DNA from: Lautropia mirabilis
GTDB taxonomy: Bacteria > Pseudomonadota > Gammaproteobacteria > Burkholderiales > Burkholderiaceae_B
Direction: 5' to 3'
Assembly (NCBI GenBank): GCA_945876565.1
Contig: CAMCOS010000013.1
Coordinates: forward strand, 1 to 55,024
DNA length: 55,024 nucleotides
Under the pieces are notes generated by a model, which saw only the letters and a program-made list of their open reading frames with translations, did not search any database and was not told the DNA's origin. A program made the position numbers and the translations under genes. Every line of letters starts with the position of its first letter. Position 1 is the first letter of the stretch. Shown in pieces: positions 1-9,304 of this stretch.

Positions 1-105
1 TAGAGAACAAATCGCGGCCACTCGGCTACAAAAAGCCGCCATTTTGCACGCGCGTGTCCGCAAGCCTGGGGGCGTGAGCCCCGCTAGCTGTGGTTCTTTC
101 GGGCA

Positions 106-134
106 AGAAAAAAGGCTCGGAGATCATCCGAGCC
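106..134 (-). terminator. Rho-independent terminator of ssrA
   Basis: On the minus strand a perfect 8-bp stem (arms at 127-134 and 114-121, sequence GGCTCGGA and its complement, 5-nt loop) is followed directly by a run of six T residues at 113-108. It begins 10 nt after the tmRNA 3' end, so it most likely ends ssrA transcription. Bases 1-105 contain two more short hairpins (GC-rich arms around 69-82 and 23-38) but no gene I can support. Confidence 0.85.
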
Positions 135-143
135 CTGAAAGAT

Positions 144-503
144 TGGTGGAGCCGGGGGGAATTGAACCCCCGTCCGAAAGCCCGCCGCAGGCAGTTCTAC
201 ATGCTTAGTCGACCTATTTGGATTTAACCCGGAACTTAGCCAACCGACAGGCCGTTTCAAGGCGATTCACGTAGCTTTAACCCTTTACTGTGTGACCCAG
301 CAAAGGCCGATTCTCTGTGTATGACGCTGCTGTGGTTTTATCCACCTGACCCAGAGACAAATCAGTGCAGCGGCCTAGCTTAAGCAGCTAAAGCGAAACG
401 CTCGTCGTTGGCGTTTATTGGTTTTCCAGTGGATTTACGAGCGAACTGGTGCTCGGCATGCCCTACGCTGTTTTGTGACCCCCGTCGAATCCGGATCGGC
501 CCC
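144..503 (-). ncRNA. ssrA: tmRNA (transfer-messenger RNA)
   Basis: tmRNA rescues ribosomes stalled on mRNAs lacking a stop codon and appends a degradation tag. The 5' end (GGGGCCG, 503-497) pairs over 7 bp, including one G-U, with the 3' strand CGGCUCC that precedes A-CCA at 144-147. The T-arm sequence GGTTCAATTCC sits just before it. The 5' domain carries the conserved GATCCGGATTCGACGGGG block. An internal tag ORF lies at 380-412. The length, about 360 nt, is normal for one-piece tmRNA. The gene is intact and divergent from the ribosomal cluster. Confidence 0.97.
380..412 (-). other. tmRNA tag-peptide reading frame (ANDERFALAA)
   Basis: Reading the minus strand from 412 gives GCC AAC GAC GAG CGT TTC GCT TTA GCT GCT TAA, that is ANDERFALAA and a stop. 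The ALAA end is the usual degron read by ClpXP and related proteases. The sequence ANDERF is of betaproteobacterial type and is one of the better taxonomic clues in the window. Confidence 0.95.
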
Positions 504-515
504 TGAACTGGCTTT

Positions 516-545
516 ATTGTACGTCAAATAGACAAACTAGCGCAA
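516..545 (-). promoter_or_regulatory. candidate sigma70 promoter of ssrA
   Basis: On the minus strand TTGCGC (545-540) and TACAAT (521-516) are separated by 18 nt. The -10 ends 12 nt before the mature tmRNA 5' end, which suits a precursor trimmed by RNase P. The -35 match is only partial, so this is a candidate. Confidence 0.45.
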
Positions 546-640
546 AAATAGTTTGTAGCGCCACATCCCCACCAACCCGATCAAAGTGGCAAAAATCTAG
601 AGGTTGTATTGTTGCTACGATCATAGAACTTGAGGGAGAC

Positions 641-669
641 TTGCACCAGATAAAAAACCGGTATAGAAT
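641..669 (+). promoter_or_regulatory. candidate sigma70 promoter of the spc ribosomal operon
   Basis: TTGCAC (641-646) and TAGAAT (664-669) are spaced exactly 17 nt apart, each one or two bases from consensus. Transcription would start near 676 and give a leader of about 185 nt before rplN. It faces the ribosomal genes and is the best plus-strand promoter match between ssrA and rplN. The interval 504-859 holds no convincing gene. Confidence 0.6.
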
Positions 670-859
670 ATACAACTTTCCCGCATTTATCGGACCGCAA
701 TCTTGTCCGCGTGAGGGGGAGAACAAGAACTTGGAGGCTAGTCTATTGACTGGGTTCCGCGTTATTAAACAGATTTCGACCCAGGGTGTAAAAGCCTAAC
801 GGGACCAAAACTGATCTGCTGAATTCGTTTTGCAGATTAAGTTGGGAACAGGAAAAATC

Positions 860-1228
860 ATGATTCAGATGCAGACCACGCTAGACGTGGCCGATAACAC
901 GGGTGCACGCCTAGTGATGTGCATTAAAGTGTTGGGAGGCTCGAAGCGCCGCTACGCCGCTATTGGCGACATCATCAAAGTTAGTGTCAAAGACGCCGCA
1001 CCACGCGGTCGCGTCAAGAAAGGCGAGATCTATAACGCCGTTGTTGTGCGTACAGCAAAAGGTGTGCGTCGCAAGGATGGCTCACTAATCCGCTTTGGTG
1101 GAAACGCAGCCGTGCTGCTTAACGCCAAGCTTGAGCCAATTGGCACACGTATTTTTGGCCCAGTGACCCGTGAGCTTCGTACTGAGAAGTTCATGAAGAT
1201 TGTGTCTCTGGCGCCTGAAGTGCTCTAA
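860..1228 (+). CDS. rplN: 50S ribosomal protein L14
   Basis: L14 binds 23S rRNA on the large subunit and contributes to bridges with the 30S subunit. The product starts [19 protein letters not shown], the family signature, and is 122 residues, the normal length. The ATG at 860 is preceded by AGGA seven bases upstream; an in-frame start further upstream at 830 would add ten atypical residues and lacks a comparable ribosome-binding site. It is the first gene of this spc-type operon. The S10-operon genes rpsQ, rpmC and rplP are not next to it, and ssrA lies upstream on the other strand. Confidence 0.98.
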   Translation: MIQMQTTLDVADNTGARLVMCIKVLGGSKRRYAAIGDIIKVSVKDAAPRGRVKKGEIYNAVVVRTAKGVRRKDGSLIRFGGNAAVLLNAKLEPIGTRIFGPVTRELRTEKFMKIVSLAPEVL

Positions 1229-1240
1229 AAGGCGAGAACC

Positions 1241-1564
1241 ATGGAAAAAATTCGCAAAGGTGACGAAGTAATTGTGCTGACTGGCCGTGACAAAAATCGT
1301 CGTGGTACGGTGTTGCAACGTGTTGACGCTGACCATGTGCTAGTGGAAGGCATCAATGTCGTCAAAAAGCATACTCGTCCGAACCCCATGCAAGGGACGA
1401 CGGGAGGCATCACCGAAAAGTCGATGCCGATTCATATTTCGAACGTAGCTGTTTTTAACCCCGCCACCGGCAAAGGTGATCGGGTTGGGATCAAGCTAGA
1501 AGACGGTGGTCGTAAAGTGCGTGTGTTTCGCTCTAACGGCGAAGCCGTTGGTGCCAAGGCTTAA
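1241..1564 (+). CDS. rplX: 50S ribosomal protein L24
   Basis: L24 is an early 50S assembly protein that binds near the 5' end of 23S rRNA. The 107-residue product has the N-terminal KOW motif ([19 protein letters not shown]) and the central KKHTRPNP segment characteristic of bacterial L24. It lies 12 nt after rplN with an AGGCGAG ribosome-binding site and precedes rplE, the standard spc order. Confidence 0.98.
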   Translation: MEKIRKGDEVIVLTGRDKNRRGTVLQRVDADHVLVEGINVVKKHTRPNPMQGTTGGITEKSMPIHISNVAVFNPATGKGDRVGIKLEDGGRKVRVFRSNGEAVGAKA

Positions 1565-1575
1565 GGAGCAATCAG

Positions 1576-2115
1576 ATGGCACGTTTACAAGACATTTACT
1601 TGGAAAAAATTGCGCCTCAGCTCAAAGAGCAGTTTGGCTACAAGAGCGTGATGCAAGTTCCGCGTATCACCAAGATTACGTTGAACATGGGTGTGTCAGA
1701 GGCTGTTGCTGATAAAAAAGTTATCGAGCACGCGGTTTCCGATATGACCAAGATTGCAGGGCAAAAACCTGTTGTAACTAAAACACGCAAATCAATCGCC
1801 GGCTTCAAGATCCGTGAAGACTACCCGATTGGTTGCATGGTGACTTTGCGCGGTCAGCGCATGTATGAATTCCTTGACCGTTTCGTCAATGTTGCTCTGC
1901 CGCGTGTTCGTGATTTCCGTGGTATTTCCGGTAAGGCGTTCGATGGCCGTGGTAACTACAACGTAGGTATCAAGGAACAGATCATCTTCCCAGAAATTGA
2001 ATACGACAAGATTGACACGCTTCGTGGCATGAATATCAGCATTACCACGACAGCAAAAACAGACGAAGAAGCAAAAGCGCTGTTGACAGCGTTCAGCTTC
2101 CCGTTTCGCAACTAA
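1576..2115 (+). CDS. rplE: 50S ribosomal protein L5
   Basis: L5 binds 5S rRNA and helps join it to the central protuberance of the large subunit. The 179-residue product matches the family over its full length, with segments such as [25 protein letters not shown] and [10 protein letters not shown]. The gene lies between rplX and rpsN with an 11-nt gap and a GGAG ribosome-binding site. Confidence 0.98.
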   Translation: MARLQDIYLEKIAPQLKEQFGYKSVMQVPRITKITLNMGVSEAVADKKVIEHAVSDMTKIAGQKPVVTKTRKSIAGFKIREDYPIGCMVTLRGQRMYEFLDRFVNVALPRVRDFRGISGKAFDGRGNYNVGIKEQIIFPEIEYDKIDTLRGMNISITTTAKTDEEAKALLTAFSFPFRN

Positions 2116-2127
2116 AGGGGCGATAAC

Positions 2128-2433
2128 GTGGCAAAACTTTCACTGATCAATCGTGACATCAAGCGCGTAAAGCTGGCTGAAAAGTATGCGGCTAAACGCG
2201 CCGAACTGAAGGCCATCATTGATGACTTCAGTAAGTCAGATGAAGAGCGTTACGAGGCTCGCCTGAAGCTGCAGCAGCTGCCCCGCAATGCTAATCCAAC
2301 ACGCCAGCGTAATCGCTGCGCAATCACTGGCCGGCCCCGCGGAGTATTCCGCAAGTTCGGTTTGGCTCGCAACAAACTGCGTGATTTGGCCATGAAGGGT
2401 GAAATTCCCGGCGTGACCAAGGGCAGCTGGTAG
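2128..2433 (+). CDS. rpsN: 30S ribosomal protein S14, zinc-free type
   Basis: S14 sits in the head of the 30S subunit. The product is 101 residues and begins [10 protein letters not shown]. It is the long form: the short zinc-binding S14 has paired CxxC motifs, whereas only one cysteine is present here ([12 protein letters not shown]). Translation starts at GTG (2128), after AAAGGGG. It lies between rplE and rpsH in normal order. Confidence 0.97.
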   Translation: MAKLSLINRDIKRVKLAEKYAAKRAELKAIIDDFSKSDEERYEARLKLQQLPRNANPTRQRNRCAITGRPRGVFRKFGLARNKLRDLAMKGEIPGVTKGSW

Positions 2434-2444
2434 GAGAATAAAAC

Positions 2445-2840
2445 ATGAGCATGAGCGATCCCATCGCAGATATGCTGACCCGCATTCGCAATGCGCAGCA
2501 GGTGGATAAACCCACCGTGTCCATGCCTTGCTCGAAGCTGAAGATGGCAATTGCTAACGTCCTCAAGGACGAAGGCTACATCGAAAGCTACGAGGTCAAG
2601 GGCACACCAACAAAGCCTGAGCTTGAAATAACCCTCAAGTACTACGCTGGCCGTCCCGTGATTGAGCGCATCGAACGAGTTTCGCGGCCAGGCCTGCGTA
2701 TCTACAAAAGCCGCGGCGCCATTCCTCAGGTGATGAATGGTTTAGGTGTTGCGATTGTGTCAACCTCTCGTGGTGTCATGACTGACCGCAAAGCCCGTGC
2801 AACGGGTGTTGGCGGTGAAGTTCTGTGCTACGTGGCTTAA
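2445..2840 (+). CDS. rpsH: 30S ribosomal protein S8
   Basis: S8 binds the central domain of 16S rRNA early in 30S assembly, and in enterobacteria it also represses the spc operon. The 131-residue product includes [16 protein letters not shown] and the C-terminal signature [13 protein letters not shown]. Two in-frame ATG codons lie at 2445 and 2451. The first is better placed behind the AGGAG ribosome-binding site. Confidence 0.97.
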   Translation: MSMSDPIADMLTRIRNAQQVDKPTVSMPCSKLKMAIANVLKDEGYIESYEVKGTPTKPELEITLKYYAGRPVIERIERVSRPGLRIYKSRGAIPQVMNGLGVAIVSTSRGVMTDRKARATGVGGEVLCYVA

Positions 2841-2850
2841 GGAGAGGAAT

Positions 2851-3384
2851 ATGTCACGTATCGCTAAATATCCCGTTGAGCTTCCCAAAGGGGTTGAAGC
2901 CAAGGTTGCAGCTGATGCCATTACGGTTAAGGGTCCTTTGGGCACTTTGAGCCAAGCCTTGACAGGTGACGTCATCGTCAACGAAAACGAGGGCAAGTTG
3001 TCGTTTGTTGTTGCGAATGATTCCAAGCAAGCGAAGGCCATGTCTGGAACCTTGCGGGCACTGGTTGCAAACATGGTCAAGGGTGTCAGCGCTGGTTTTG
3101 AGCGCCGTTTGAACCTCGTGGGTGTGGGATACCGCGCCCAGGTTCAAGGCACACAAATTAAATTGCAACTTGGTTTTTCGCACGACGTTTTGCATGACTT
3201 GCCAGTTGGCATCAAGGCTGAGTGTCCCACTCAGACTGAGGTGATCATCAAAGGCATAGACAAGCAGGTCGTCGGTCAGGTCGCTGCTGAGATTCGTGCG
3301 TATCGTCCACCAGAGCCCTACAAGGGCAAGGGTGTTCGTTATGCCGATGAGAGAGTGGTGATCAAGGAAACCAAGAAGAAGTAA
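2851..3384 (+). CDS. rplF: 50S ribosomal protein L6
   Basis: L6 binds 23S rRNA near the factor-binding centre of the large subunit. The product of 177 residues, the standard length, contains two tandem L6 folds and the C-terminal signature [13 protein letters not shown]. The start at 2851 follows AAGGAGAGG and gives [15 protein letters not shown]. An upstream in-frame start at 2797 would lie inside rpsH and add 18 unrelated residues, so it was rejected. Confidence 0.98.
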   Translation: MSRIAKYPVELPKGVEAKVAADAITVKGPLGTLSQALTGDVIVNENEGKLSFVVANDSKQAKAMSGTLRALVANMVKGVSAGFERRLNLVGVGYRAQVQGTQIKLQLGFSHDVLHDLPVGIKAECPTQTEVIIKGIDKQVVGQVAAEIRAYRPPEPYKGKGVRYADERVVIKETKKK

Positions 3385-3405
3385 TCGCACCGACAAGGAT
3401 AGATC

Positions 3406-3771
3406 ATGGACAAGAAAGTTTCCCGTTTGCGTCGTGCGATTCCGACTCGTCGAAAGATCGCGCAGTTGCGCGTTAATCGACTTACGGTTTTTCGTTCGAA
3501 CCAACACATTTACGCCAGCATCATTTCACCGGAAGGTGATCGTGTCTTGGTGTCTGCTTCTACGGTTGAGCCAGAGGTTCGTCAGCAGTTGTCAGCACAG
3601 ACGGGTCGTGGTGGTAACGTTTCGGCCGCTTCAGTGGTTGGCAAGCGCGTTGCTGAAAAGGCGAAAGCGGCTGGCATAGAGCTAGTGGCGTTTGATCGTG
3701 CTGGCTTCCGTTACCACGGCCGTGTGAAAGCACTGGCAGATGCGGCTCGTGAAGCCGGTCTTAAGTTTTAA
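3406..3771 (+). CDS. rplR: 50S ribosomal protein L18
   Basis: L18 binds 5S rRNA together with L5. The 121-residue product starts [18 protein letters not shown] and has the family segments [26 protein letters not shown] and the C-terminal [17 protein letters not shown]. It lies 21 nt after rplF and 15 nt before rpsE. Confidence 0.98.
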   Translation: MDKKVSRLRRAIPTRRKIAQLRVNRLTVFRSNQHIYASIISPEGDRVLVSASTVEPEVRQQLSAQTGRGGNVSAASVVGKRVAEKAKAAGIELVAFDRAGFRYHGRVKALADAAREAGLKF

Positions 3772-3786
3772 GCGAGGATAGGTCAA

Positions 3787-4305
3787 ATGGCTAAAGTACA
3801 AGGCAAGAGTGCTGCGGAAGAGCGTGATGACGGTCTTCGCGAGAAGATGATCGCGGTTAATCGCGTCAGCAAAGTGGTCAAGGGTGGTCGTACTATGAGT
3901 TTCGCCGCACTGACCGTGGTTGGCGATGGTGACGGGCGCGTCGGTATGGGAAAGGGTAAAGCACGCGAGGTTCCGGTGGCCGTTCAAAAAGCCATGGAAC
4001 AGGCTCGCCGTGATTTATTCAAAGTGCCGCTGAAAAACGGTACGGTGTATCACACCGTTGTTGGTCAGCATGGTGCCTCCAAGGTTCTAATTGCGCCAGC
4101 AGCAGAAGGCACCGGCGTGATTGCAGGTGGTCCGATGCGCGCTATTTTCGAGGTTTTGGGTGTTCGCAATGTGGTCGCCAAAAGCTTGGGTTCAAGCAAC
4201 CCCTACAACCTGGTTCGTGCAACGCTCAACGGTCTGCGTGCCGCGGTGACTCCGTCTGAAGTTGCCGCCAAGCGTGGCAAGACAGTTGAAGAGATTCTGG
4301 GGTAA
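3787..4305 (+). CDS. rpsE: 30S ribosomal protein S5
   Basis: S5 lies near the mRNA entry site and helps maintain decoding fidelity. The 172-residue protein has the N-terminal double-stranded-RNA-binding fold ([24 protein letters not shown], residues roughly 20-45) and the C-terminal S5 domain ([17 protein letters not shown]). The gene follows rplR and precedes rpmD by 3 nt, suggesting coupled translation. Confidence 0.98.
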   Translation: MAKVQGKSAAEERDDGLREKMIAVNRVSKVVKGGRTMSFAALTVVGDGDGRVGMGKGKAREVPVAVQKAMEQARRDLFKVPLKNGTVYHTVVGQHGASKVLIAPAAEGTGVIAGGPMRAIFEVLGVRNVVAKSLGSSNPYNLVRATLNGLRAAVTPSEVAAKRGKTVEEILG

Positions 4306-4308
4306 GTC

Positions 4309-4494
4309 ATGGCACAAAAGCAAATCAAAGTAACGCTAGTGCGTTCGGTTATCGGCACTCGGGAAGATCATCGTGCAACAGTGCGTGGTTTGGGGCTGGG
4401 TCGTTTGAACAGCTCACGTGTGCTTAGCGACACACCTGAGGTTCGTGGGATGATCCGCAAGGTTGATTATCTCGTTCGTGTCTCAGAGGTTTGA
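4309..4494 (+). CDS. rpmD: 50S ribosomal protein L30
   Basis: L30 is a small large-subunit protein. The 61-residue product shows the L30 pattern [25 protein letters not shown]. It sits between rpsE and rplO with intergenic distances of 3 and 11 nt. Nothing is unusual about it. Confidence 0.97.
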   Translation: MAQKQIKVTLVRSVIGTREDHRATVRGLGLGRLNSSRVLSDTPEVRGMIRKVDYLVRVSEV

Positions 4495-4505
4495 GAGGAA
4501 TTATC

Positions 4506-4943
4506 ATGACGATGGAATTGAATAGCATCAAGCCAGCAGAAGGCTCCAAACACGCCAAGCGACGTGTTGGGCGTGGTATCGGCTCTGGTTTGGGAAAGAC
4601 CGCTGGACGTGGTCATAAAGGCCAAAAGTCACGTGCGGGCGGCTTCCACAAAGTTGGTTTTGAGGGTGGTCAAATGCCCCTTTATCGCAGGTTGCCAAAG
4701 CGCGGGTTCACAAGCCTTGATCAGCATTTGCATGCGCAGGTTCGTTTGGCGGATCTGCAAAAAATGCCAGTCGATGAGATCGATGTGCAAGCTTTGAAGC
4801 AGGCCGGTGTGATTGGGCAGGCAGTGAAGTTTGTGAAAGTGTTTAAGTCGGGCGAGTTGACTCGCAAGGTGACGCTTCAGGGCATGGTTGCAACCGCTGG
4901 TGCGAAAGCCGCGATTGAAGCCGCGGGCGGCACGGTTGCCTGA
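4506..4943 (+). CDS. rplO: 50S ribosomal protein L15
   Basis: L15 is a late-assembly 50S protein. The N-terminal half is the usual basic glycine-rich extension ([23 protein letters not shown]), which threads into 23S rRNA, followed by the globular C-terminal domain. The ATG at 4506 has GAGAGGA six bases upstream and gives 145 residues. An in-frame ATG at 4491 overlaps the rpmD stop and lacks a ribosome-binding site. Confidence 0.95.
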   Translation: MTMELNSIKPAEGSKHAKRRVGRGIGSGLGKTAGRGHKGQKSRAGGFHKVGFEGGQMPLYRRLPKRGFTSLDQHLHAQVRLADLQKMPVDEIDVQALKQAGVIGQAVKFVKVFKSGELTRKVTLQGMVATAGAKAAIEAAGGTVA

Positions 4944-4957
4944 GGACGGGGTGTAAT

Positions 4958-6280
4958 TTGGCTACTCAGGCTCTAGGCAAAGCAGGACCTCGATACGGCG
5001 ACTTGGGTCGTCGACTCGGGTTTCTGGTACTTGCACTGATTGTTTTTCGGTTAGGGACTCACATCCCTGTGCCTGGAATCAATCCGGAGGTGCTTGCTGA
5101 TTTGTTCCGACAGAATCAGGGCGGCATCTTGGGCTTGTTTAATATGTTTTCTGGTGGCGCGTTATCGAGGTTCTCGATTTTTGCGCTTGGGATCATGCCG
5201 TACATCTCTGCATCCATCATCATGCAGTTGATGTCAGTGGTGGTGCCATCGCTTGAGGCAATCAAGAAAGAAGGTGAAGCAGGTCGTCGCAAGATCACCC
5301 AGTACACGCGTTATGGCACGGTCTTGCTGGCACTGCTTCAGGCAGTCGGTATTTCGGTTGCACTGGAAGCTCAATCGGGGTTGGTTATTGAGCCCGGCAT
5401 CATCTTCAGGGTGACGACCGTTGTGACGCTCGTGACTGGAACGATGTTCGTGATGTGGTTAGGTGAACAGATTACTGAACGCGGTATAGGTAATGGAATT
5501 TCGATCATCATCTTTGCAGGCATTGTGGCTGGGCTGCCGTCCGCAATGGCGGGGTTGTTTGATTTAGTGCGCACCAATGCAATGTCGATTTTGTCAGCCT
5601 TGTTTATTCTAGTGGTCGTGGTTCTAGTGACCGCATTTGTGGTGCTGGTCGAGCGCGGCCAGCGAAAAATCACAGTGAATTATGCCAAGCGTCAGGTCGG
5701 GAATAAGTTGTACGGTGGTCAGTCCTCGCATCTGCCGCTGAAGTTGAATATGGCTGGGGTGATTCCACCGATCTTTGCATCGTCAATCATTCTGTTCCCG
5801 GCGACGGTTAGTAGCTGGTTTGCCAGTGGTGAGAACTTGACGTGGCTCGGTGATTTGGCAGCAGCGCTTGCGCCTCAGCAGCCCTTGTACATAACACTGT
5901 ATGCGACTGCGATTATTTTCTTTTGCTTCTTTTATACGGCTCTCGTGTTCAACAGTCGTGAGACGGCAGATAACCTAAAGCGTAGCGGTGCATTTGTGCC
6001 TGGTATTCGTCCTGGGGACCAAACTGCTCGCTTTATTGACAAGATTTTGACTCGCTTGACGTTGGCTGGCGCCTTATACATCACGTTGGTCTGCTTGTTA
6101 CCTGAGTTCATGGTGATGCGTTGGAATGTTCCGTTTTATTTTGGTGGAACTTCCCTGTTGATCATCGTGATCGTAACAATGGATTTCATGGCCCAGGTTC
6201 AGGCCTACATGATGTCCCAACAGTATGATTCCCTGCTCAAGAAGGCAAGCTTCAAGGGCGGGACTCTACCAACGAGATAA
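4958..6280 (+). CDS. secY: preprotein translocase subunit SecY
   Basis: SecY forms the protein-conducting channel of the SecYEG translocon in the inner membrane. The 440-residue product contains the expected ten membrane segments, the plug region [25 protein letters not shown] read as two adjacent blocks, and the cytoplasmic loops that bind SecA and the ribosome. The start appears to be TTG (4958) behind GAGGACGGGG; no ATG gives the conserved N-terminus. It follows rplO by 14 nt and precedes infA, the usual beta order. Confidence 0.97.
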   Translation: MATQALGKAGPRYGDLGRRLGFLVLALIVFRLGTHIPVPGINPEVLADLFRQNQGGILGLFNMFSGGALSRFSIFALGIMPYISASIIMQLMSVVVPSLEAIKKEGEAGRRKITQYTRYGTVLLALLQAVGISVALEAQSGLVIEPGIIFRVTTVVTLVTGTMFVMWLGEQITERGIGNGISIIIFAGIVAGLPSAMAGLFDLVRTNAMSILSALFILVVVVLVTAFVVLVERGQRKITVNYAKRQVGNKLYGGQSSHLPLKLNMAGVIPPIFASSIILFPATVSSWFASGENLTWLGDLAAALAPQQPLYITLYATAIIFFCFFYTALVFNSRETADNLKRSGAFVPGIRPGDQTARFIDKILTRLTLAGALYITLVCLLPEFMVMRWNVPFYFGGTSLLIIVIVTMDFMAQVQAYMMSQQYDSLLKKASFKGGTLPTR

Positions 6281-6287
6281 GTAGCAG

Positions 6288-6506
6288 ATGTCCAAGGACG
6301 ACGTTATTCAAATGCAGGGGGAGGTTCTGGAGAACCTGCCAAACGCGACATTCCGCGTCAAGCTTGAGAATGGCCATGTAGTATTGGGTCATATCTCTGG
6401 CAAGATGCGAATGCACTACATCAGGATTTTGCCTGGAGATAAGGTGACTGTGGAACTCACGCCATACGATCTCTCTAGGGCAAGGATTGTGTTTCGCTCC
6501 AAGTGA
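6288..6506 (+). CDS. infA: translation initiation factor IF-1
   Basis: IF-1 occupies the 30S A site during initiation. The 72-residue product is a single S1/OB-fold domain with [23 protein letters not shown] and the C-terminal [12 protein letters not shown]. It lies between secY and rpmJ. Many Burkholderiales carry a second infA elsewhere; this is the spc-operon copy. Confidence 0.96.
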   Translation: MSKDDVIQMQGEVLENLPNATFRVKLENGHVVLGHISGKMRMHYIRILPGDKVTVELTPYDLSRARIVFRSK

Positions 6507-6537
6507 GCGGGCATAGAAAGGACTATAGGAGTCAACC

Positions 6538-6651
6538 ATGAAAGTAATGGCATCGGTTAAGCGAATTTGCAGAAATTGCAAAATTATTAAGCGTCACGGC
6601 GTTGTACGTGTAATTTGCACGGATCCACGTCACAAGCAGCGTCAGGGCTAA
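6538..6651 (+). CDS. rpmJ: 50S ribosomal protein L36
   Basis: This 37-residue gene encodes [20 protein letters not shown] followed by [17 protein letters not shown]. Cys11, Cys14, Cys27 and His33 form the zinc-binding C+ pattern of L36. The start has AGGAG eight bases upstream. It lies in the infA-rpsM gap, exactly where rpmJ is expected. Confidence 0.96.
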   Translation: MKVMASVKRICRNCKIIKRHGVVRVICTDPRHKQRQG

Positions 6652-6687
6652 TCCTGGTCGCTACACGTATTTATCTGAGGAAAAGCC

Positions 6688-7053
6688 ATGGCCCGTATTG
6701 CTGGCATCAATATTCCGCCACATCAGCACGCTGAGATCGGTCTGACCGCCATTTTTGGCATAGGACGCACTCGCGCTCGCAAAATTTGTGAGGCAGCTGG
6801 TGTGCCACTATTCAAGAAAGTCAAGGACCTGAGTGACGCTGAGCTTGAGCGCATTCGTGAGCACGTTGGCGTGTTCACCACGGAAGGTGACTTGCGCCGC
6901 GAGGTTCAGTTATCGATCAAGCGTTTGATTGACTTGGGAACCTATCGTGGCATGCGACACAAGCGCGGCCTGCCGGTTCGCGGACAACGTACCCGCACTA
7001 ACGCGCGGACCCGTAAGGGTCCTCGTCGTGCCGCGGCCAGCCTGAAGAAATAA
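6688..7053 (+). CDS. rpsM: 30S ribosomal protein S13
   Basis: S13 lies in the 30S head and makes bridges to the 50S subunit and contacts with the P-site tRNA. The 121-residue protein starts [19 protein letters not shown], has the helix-two-turn-helix FGIGRTRA region, and ends in the basic tail [14 protein letters not shown]. It is the first gene of the alpha-operon part of the cluster (rpsM-rpsK-rpsD-rpoA-rplQ). Confidence 0.98.
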   Translation: MARIAGINIPPHQHAEIGLTAIFGIGRTRARKICEAAGVPLFKKVKDLSDAELERIREHVGVFTTEGDLRREVQLSIKRLIDLGTYRGMRHKRGLPVRGQRTRTNARTRKGPRRAAASLKK

Positions 7054-7065
7054 GGGGATTGCAAA

Positions 7066-7464
7066 ATGGCAAAAGCCAGTGCAGGCGCATCGCGAGTGCG
7101 CAAGAAGGTAAAGAAGAATGTGTCAGATGGCATTGCCCACGTACATGCTTCTTTTAACAACACCATCATTACCATCACGGATCGCCAGGGCAATGCCTTG
7201 TCATGGGCGACCTCCGGTGGTGCCGGCTTTAAGGGATCACGAAAGTCGACGCCGTTTGCAGCTCAGGTTGCTGCTGAATCGGCTGGACGTGTTGCAATTG
7301 AGTGCGGCATTAAAACGCTCGAGGTTCGCATTAAGGGTCCAGGTCCCGGACGCGAGTCCTCAGTGCGTGCATTGAACGCATTGGGAATCAAGATTTCGAG
7401 CATCGCGGACATCACGCCCGTGCCCCATAACGGTTGCCGTCCGCCTAAGCGCCGTCGTATTTAA
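7066..7464 (+). CDS. rpsK: 30S ribosomal protein S11
   Basis: S11 is on the 30S platform and lines the mRNA exit region. The 132-residue product includes [19 protein letters not shown] and the C-terminal block [15 protein letters not shown], both diagnostic. It lies 12 nt after rpsM and 11 nt before rpsD. Confidence 0.98.
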   Translation: MAKASAGASRVRKKVKKNVSDGIAHVHASFNNTIITITDRQGNALSWATSGGAGFKGSRKSTPFAAQVAAESAGRVAIECGIKTLEVRIKGPGPGRESSVRALNALGIKISSIADITPVPHNGCRPPKRRRI

Positions 7465-7475
7465 GGAATAGAGAA

Positions 7476-8099
7476 ATGGCACGTTACATTGGACCTAAAT
7501 GCAAACTCTCTCGTCGTGAGGGAACGGACCTGTTTCTCAAGAGCGCCCGCCGCTCGCTGGATTCGAAGTGCAAACTCGATTCAAAACCCGGTCAGCATGG
7601 CCGCACGTCTGGCGCGCGCTTATCCGACTACGGCTTGCAGTTGCGTGAGAAGCAAAAACTCAAGCGCATGTATGGCGTACTGGAAAAGCAGTTTCGCAAG
7701 TACTTTGCGGAAGCCGAGCGTCGTCGTGGTAACACCGGCGAAACGTTGATTCAGTTACTTGAGTCCCGCCTCGATAATGTTGTGTACCGTATGGGTTTCG
7801 GCTCGACTCGTGCTGAGGCGCGCCAGCTCGTTACCCACCGCGCCGTCGAAGTCAATGGTCACACTGCAGACATTCCTTCGATGATCGTCAAGGCGGGTGA
7901 TGTGGTTTCGATTCGCGAAAAAGCGAAGAAGCAATCCCGCATCAAAGAGTCGATGGACCTTGCAACAGATATCGGTCTGCCGCAGTGGGTTGAAGTTGAC
8001 GCTGCCAAAATGACCGGTGTATTCAAACAAGTGCCTGATCGCAGCGATGTGGCTCGTGATGTTAACGAGTCCATGGTCGTTGAATTGTATTCACGCTAA
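7476..8099 (+). CDS. rpsD: 30S ribosomal protein S4
   Basis: S4 nucleates 30S assembly on the 5' domain of 16S rRNA and in E. coli represses the alpha operon. The product of 207 residues starts [16 protein letters not shown] and contains the S4 RNA-binding domain ([28 protein letters not shown]). A terminator-like hairpin follows 12 nt after the stop codon, before rpoA. Confidence 0.98.
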   Translation: MARYIGPKCKLSRREGTDLFLKSARRSLDSKCKLDSKPGQHGRTSGARLSDYGLQLREKQKLKRMYGVLEKQFRKYFAEAERRRGNTGETLIQLLESRLDNVVYRMGFGSTRAEARQLVTHRAVEVNGHTADIPSMIVKAGDVVSIREKAKKQSRIKESMDLATDIGLPQWVEVDAAKMTGVFKQVPDRSDVARDVNESMVVELYSR

Positions 8100-8110
8100 T
8101 TTTAGGAGGC

Positions 8111-8146
8111 TTGGCCTAGGTGTAGGCCAAACTTCTTTGTTTTTTG
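8111..8146 (+). terminator. terminator-like hairpin between rpsD and rpoA
   Basis: A perfect 8-bp stem (TTGGCCTA at 8111-8118, TAGGCCAA at 8123-8130) with a 4-nt loop is followed by a U-rich stretch, CTTCTTTGTTTTTTG. Because rpoA and rplQ continue on the same strand, it probably acts as a partial terminator or attenuator, or as an RNA-stability hairpin, rather than ending the operon. That role is inferred. Confidence 0.65.
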
Positions 8147-8203
8147 TTTCCATCAGCCTTATCGGTGTAACGAACCGAGGGTATTGAAAAAGGAATCGCA
8201 TCA

Positions 8204-9190
8204 ATGTCATCTCAAAATTTTCTGAAGCCACGCTCAATCGAAGTCGAGTCGGTTGGCCCTAATCACGCAAAAGTGGTGATGGAGCCGTTTGAGCGAGGCT
8301 ATGGTCACACGCTTGGTAACGCCCTGCGCCGCATTCTCCTGTCGTCAATGAACGGTTTTGCGCCAACTGAAGTGCAGATCACTGGCGTTGTGCATGAGTA
8401 TTCAACAATTAACGGTGTACGTGAAGATGTTGTTGACATCCTGCTGAATTTGAAAGGGATTGTGTTCAAGCTCAACACGCGCGACGAAGTGTCGTTGGTA
8501 CTGCGCAAGCAAGGCGAAGGCCCAGTTTTGGCGTCTGATATTGAATTGCCGCACGATGTTGAAATTGTGAACCCGCATCACGTGATTGCTCACTTGACCG
8601 ACGGTGGTCGTCTTGAGATGCAGATTAAGGTAGAGAAAGGACGCGGTTACGTGCCTGGCAACGTCCGCGCGCTTGCCGATGATCGTAGTCAGTCCATCGG
8701 CCGTATTGTTTTGGATGCATCGTTCAGCCCCGTTCGTCGCGTTAGCTACAACGTTGAAAACGCCCGCGTTGAACAACGTACTGACCTCGATAAGTTGGTG
8801 CTGGATGTTGAAACAAACGGTGTAATTCCTCCTGAAGAGGCCGTTCGCCAGTCAGCCCGTATTCTGATGGATCAGATCTCGGTTTTCGCAGCGCTTGAAG
8901 GCGCAGGCGACTCGTTTGAGGCACCTGCTCGTGGCGCACCGCAAATCGATCCAGTCTTATTGCGTCCGGTCGATGACCTTGAGTTGACGGTTCGTTCTGC
9001 AAATTGCCTGAAGGCCGAAAATATCTACTACATCGGCGATTTAATTCAACGCACGGAGAATGAGTTGCTCAAGACCCCGAACTTGGGTCGCAAGTCGTTG
9101 AACGAAATCAAGGAAGTGCTGGCTGCACGCGGCCTCACATTGGGCATGAAGCTAGAAAGCTGGCCGCCATCTGGTCTGGAGCGTCCCTGA
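8204..9190 (+). CDS. rpoA: DNA-directed RNA polymerase subunit alpha
   Basis: The alpha subunit dimerises to scaffold RNA polymerase assembly and contacts UP elements and activators. The 328-residue product has the N-terminal assembly domain ([19 protein letters not shown] near residue 30), a linker near residue 235, and the C-terminal domain with the helix-hairpin-helix region [19 protein letters not shown] and [18 protein letters not shown]. An AAGGAAT ribosome-binding site precedes ATG 8204. A 104-nt spacer with a hairpin separates it from rpsD, so an internal promoter is possible. Confidence 0.98.
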   Translation: MSSQNFLKPRSIEVESVGPNHAKVVMEPFERGYGHTLGNALRRILLSSMNGFAPTEVQITGVVHEYSTINGVREDVVDILLNLKGIVFKLNTRDEVSLVLRKQGEGPVLASDIELPHDVEIVNPHHVIAHLTDGGRLEMQIKVEKGRGYVPGNVRALADDRSQSIGRIVLDASFSPVRRVSYNVENARVEQRTDLDKLVLDVETNGVIPPEEAVRQSARILMDQISVFAALEGAGDSFEAPARGAPQIDPVLLRPVDDLELTVRSANCLKAENIYYIGDLIQRTENELLKTPNLGRKSLNEIKEVLAARGLTLGMKLESWPPSGLERP

Positions 9191-9200
9191 TTGTAGGGGT

Positions 9201-9228
9201 TTGCAGGGAGTCGGATGACTTCCTGCAA
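9201..9228 (+). other. strong hairpin between rpoA and rplQ
   Basis: Arms of 12 nt at 9201-9212 and 9217-9228 (TTGCAGGGAGTC and GACTTCCTGCAA) pair fully with one G-U and leave a 4-nt GGAT loop. No T tract follows, so this is not a classical terminator. An mRNA-processing or stabilising role is possible but unproven. Confidence 0.6.
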
Positions 9229-9304
9229 GCATTTAGTTAATTAACATTGCCCCGCGACTTGGTCGATAGAAGAGGCAATATTCAGATTCAAAAAGGAAAT
9301 AGAT

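Noticed and set aside
144-503. tmRNA 3' end as a phage or island attachment site
   Set aside because: The gene is intact and no integrase or duplicate of its 3' end is visible in this window; the left flank is only 143 bp.
514-726. A 70-codon open frame on the minus strand between ssrA and rplN
   Set aside because: It resembles no known family by eye, has no ribosome-binding site of note, and covers the likely promoter region of the ribosomal operon.
746-774. TTGACT at 746-751 as a -35 element for rplN
   Set aside because: No acceptable -10 lies 16-18 nt downstream; the candidate at 641-669 is much better.
830-859. Upstream start for rplN adding ten residues
   Set aside because: L14 proteins begin MIQMQT; the ATG at 860 has a good ribosome-binding site and the standard 122-residue length.
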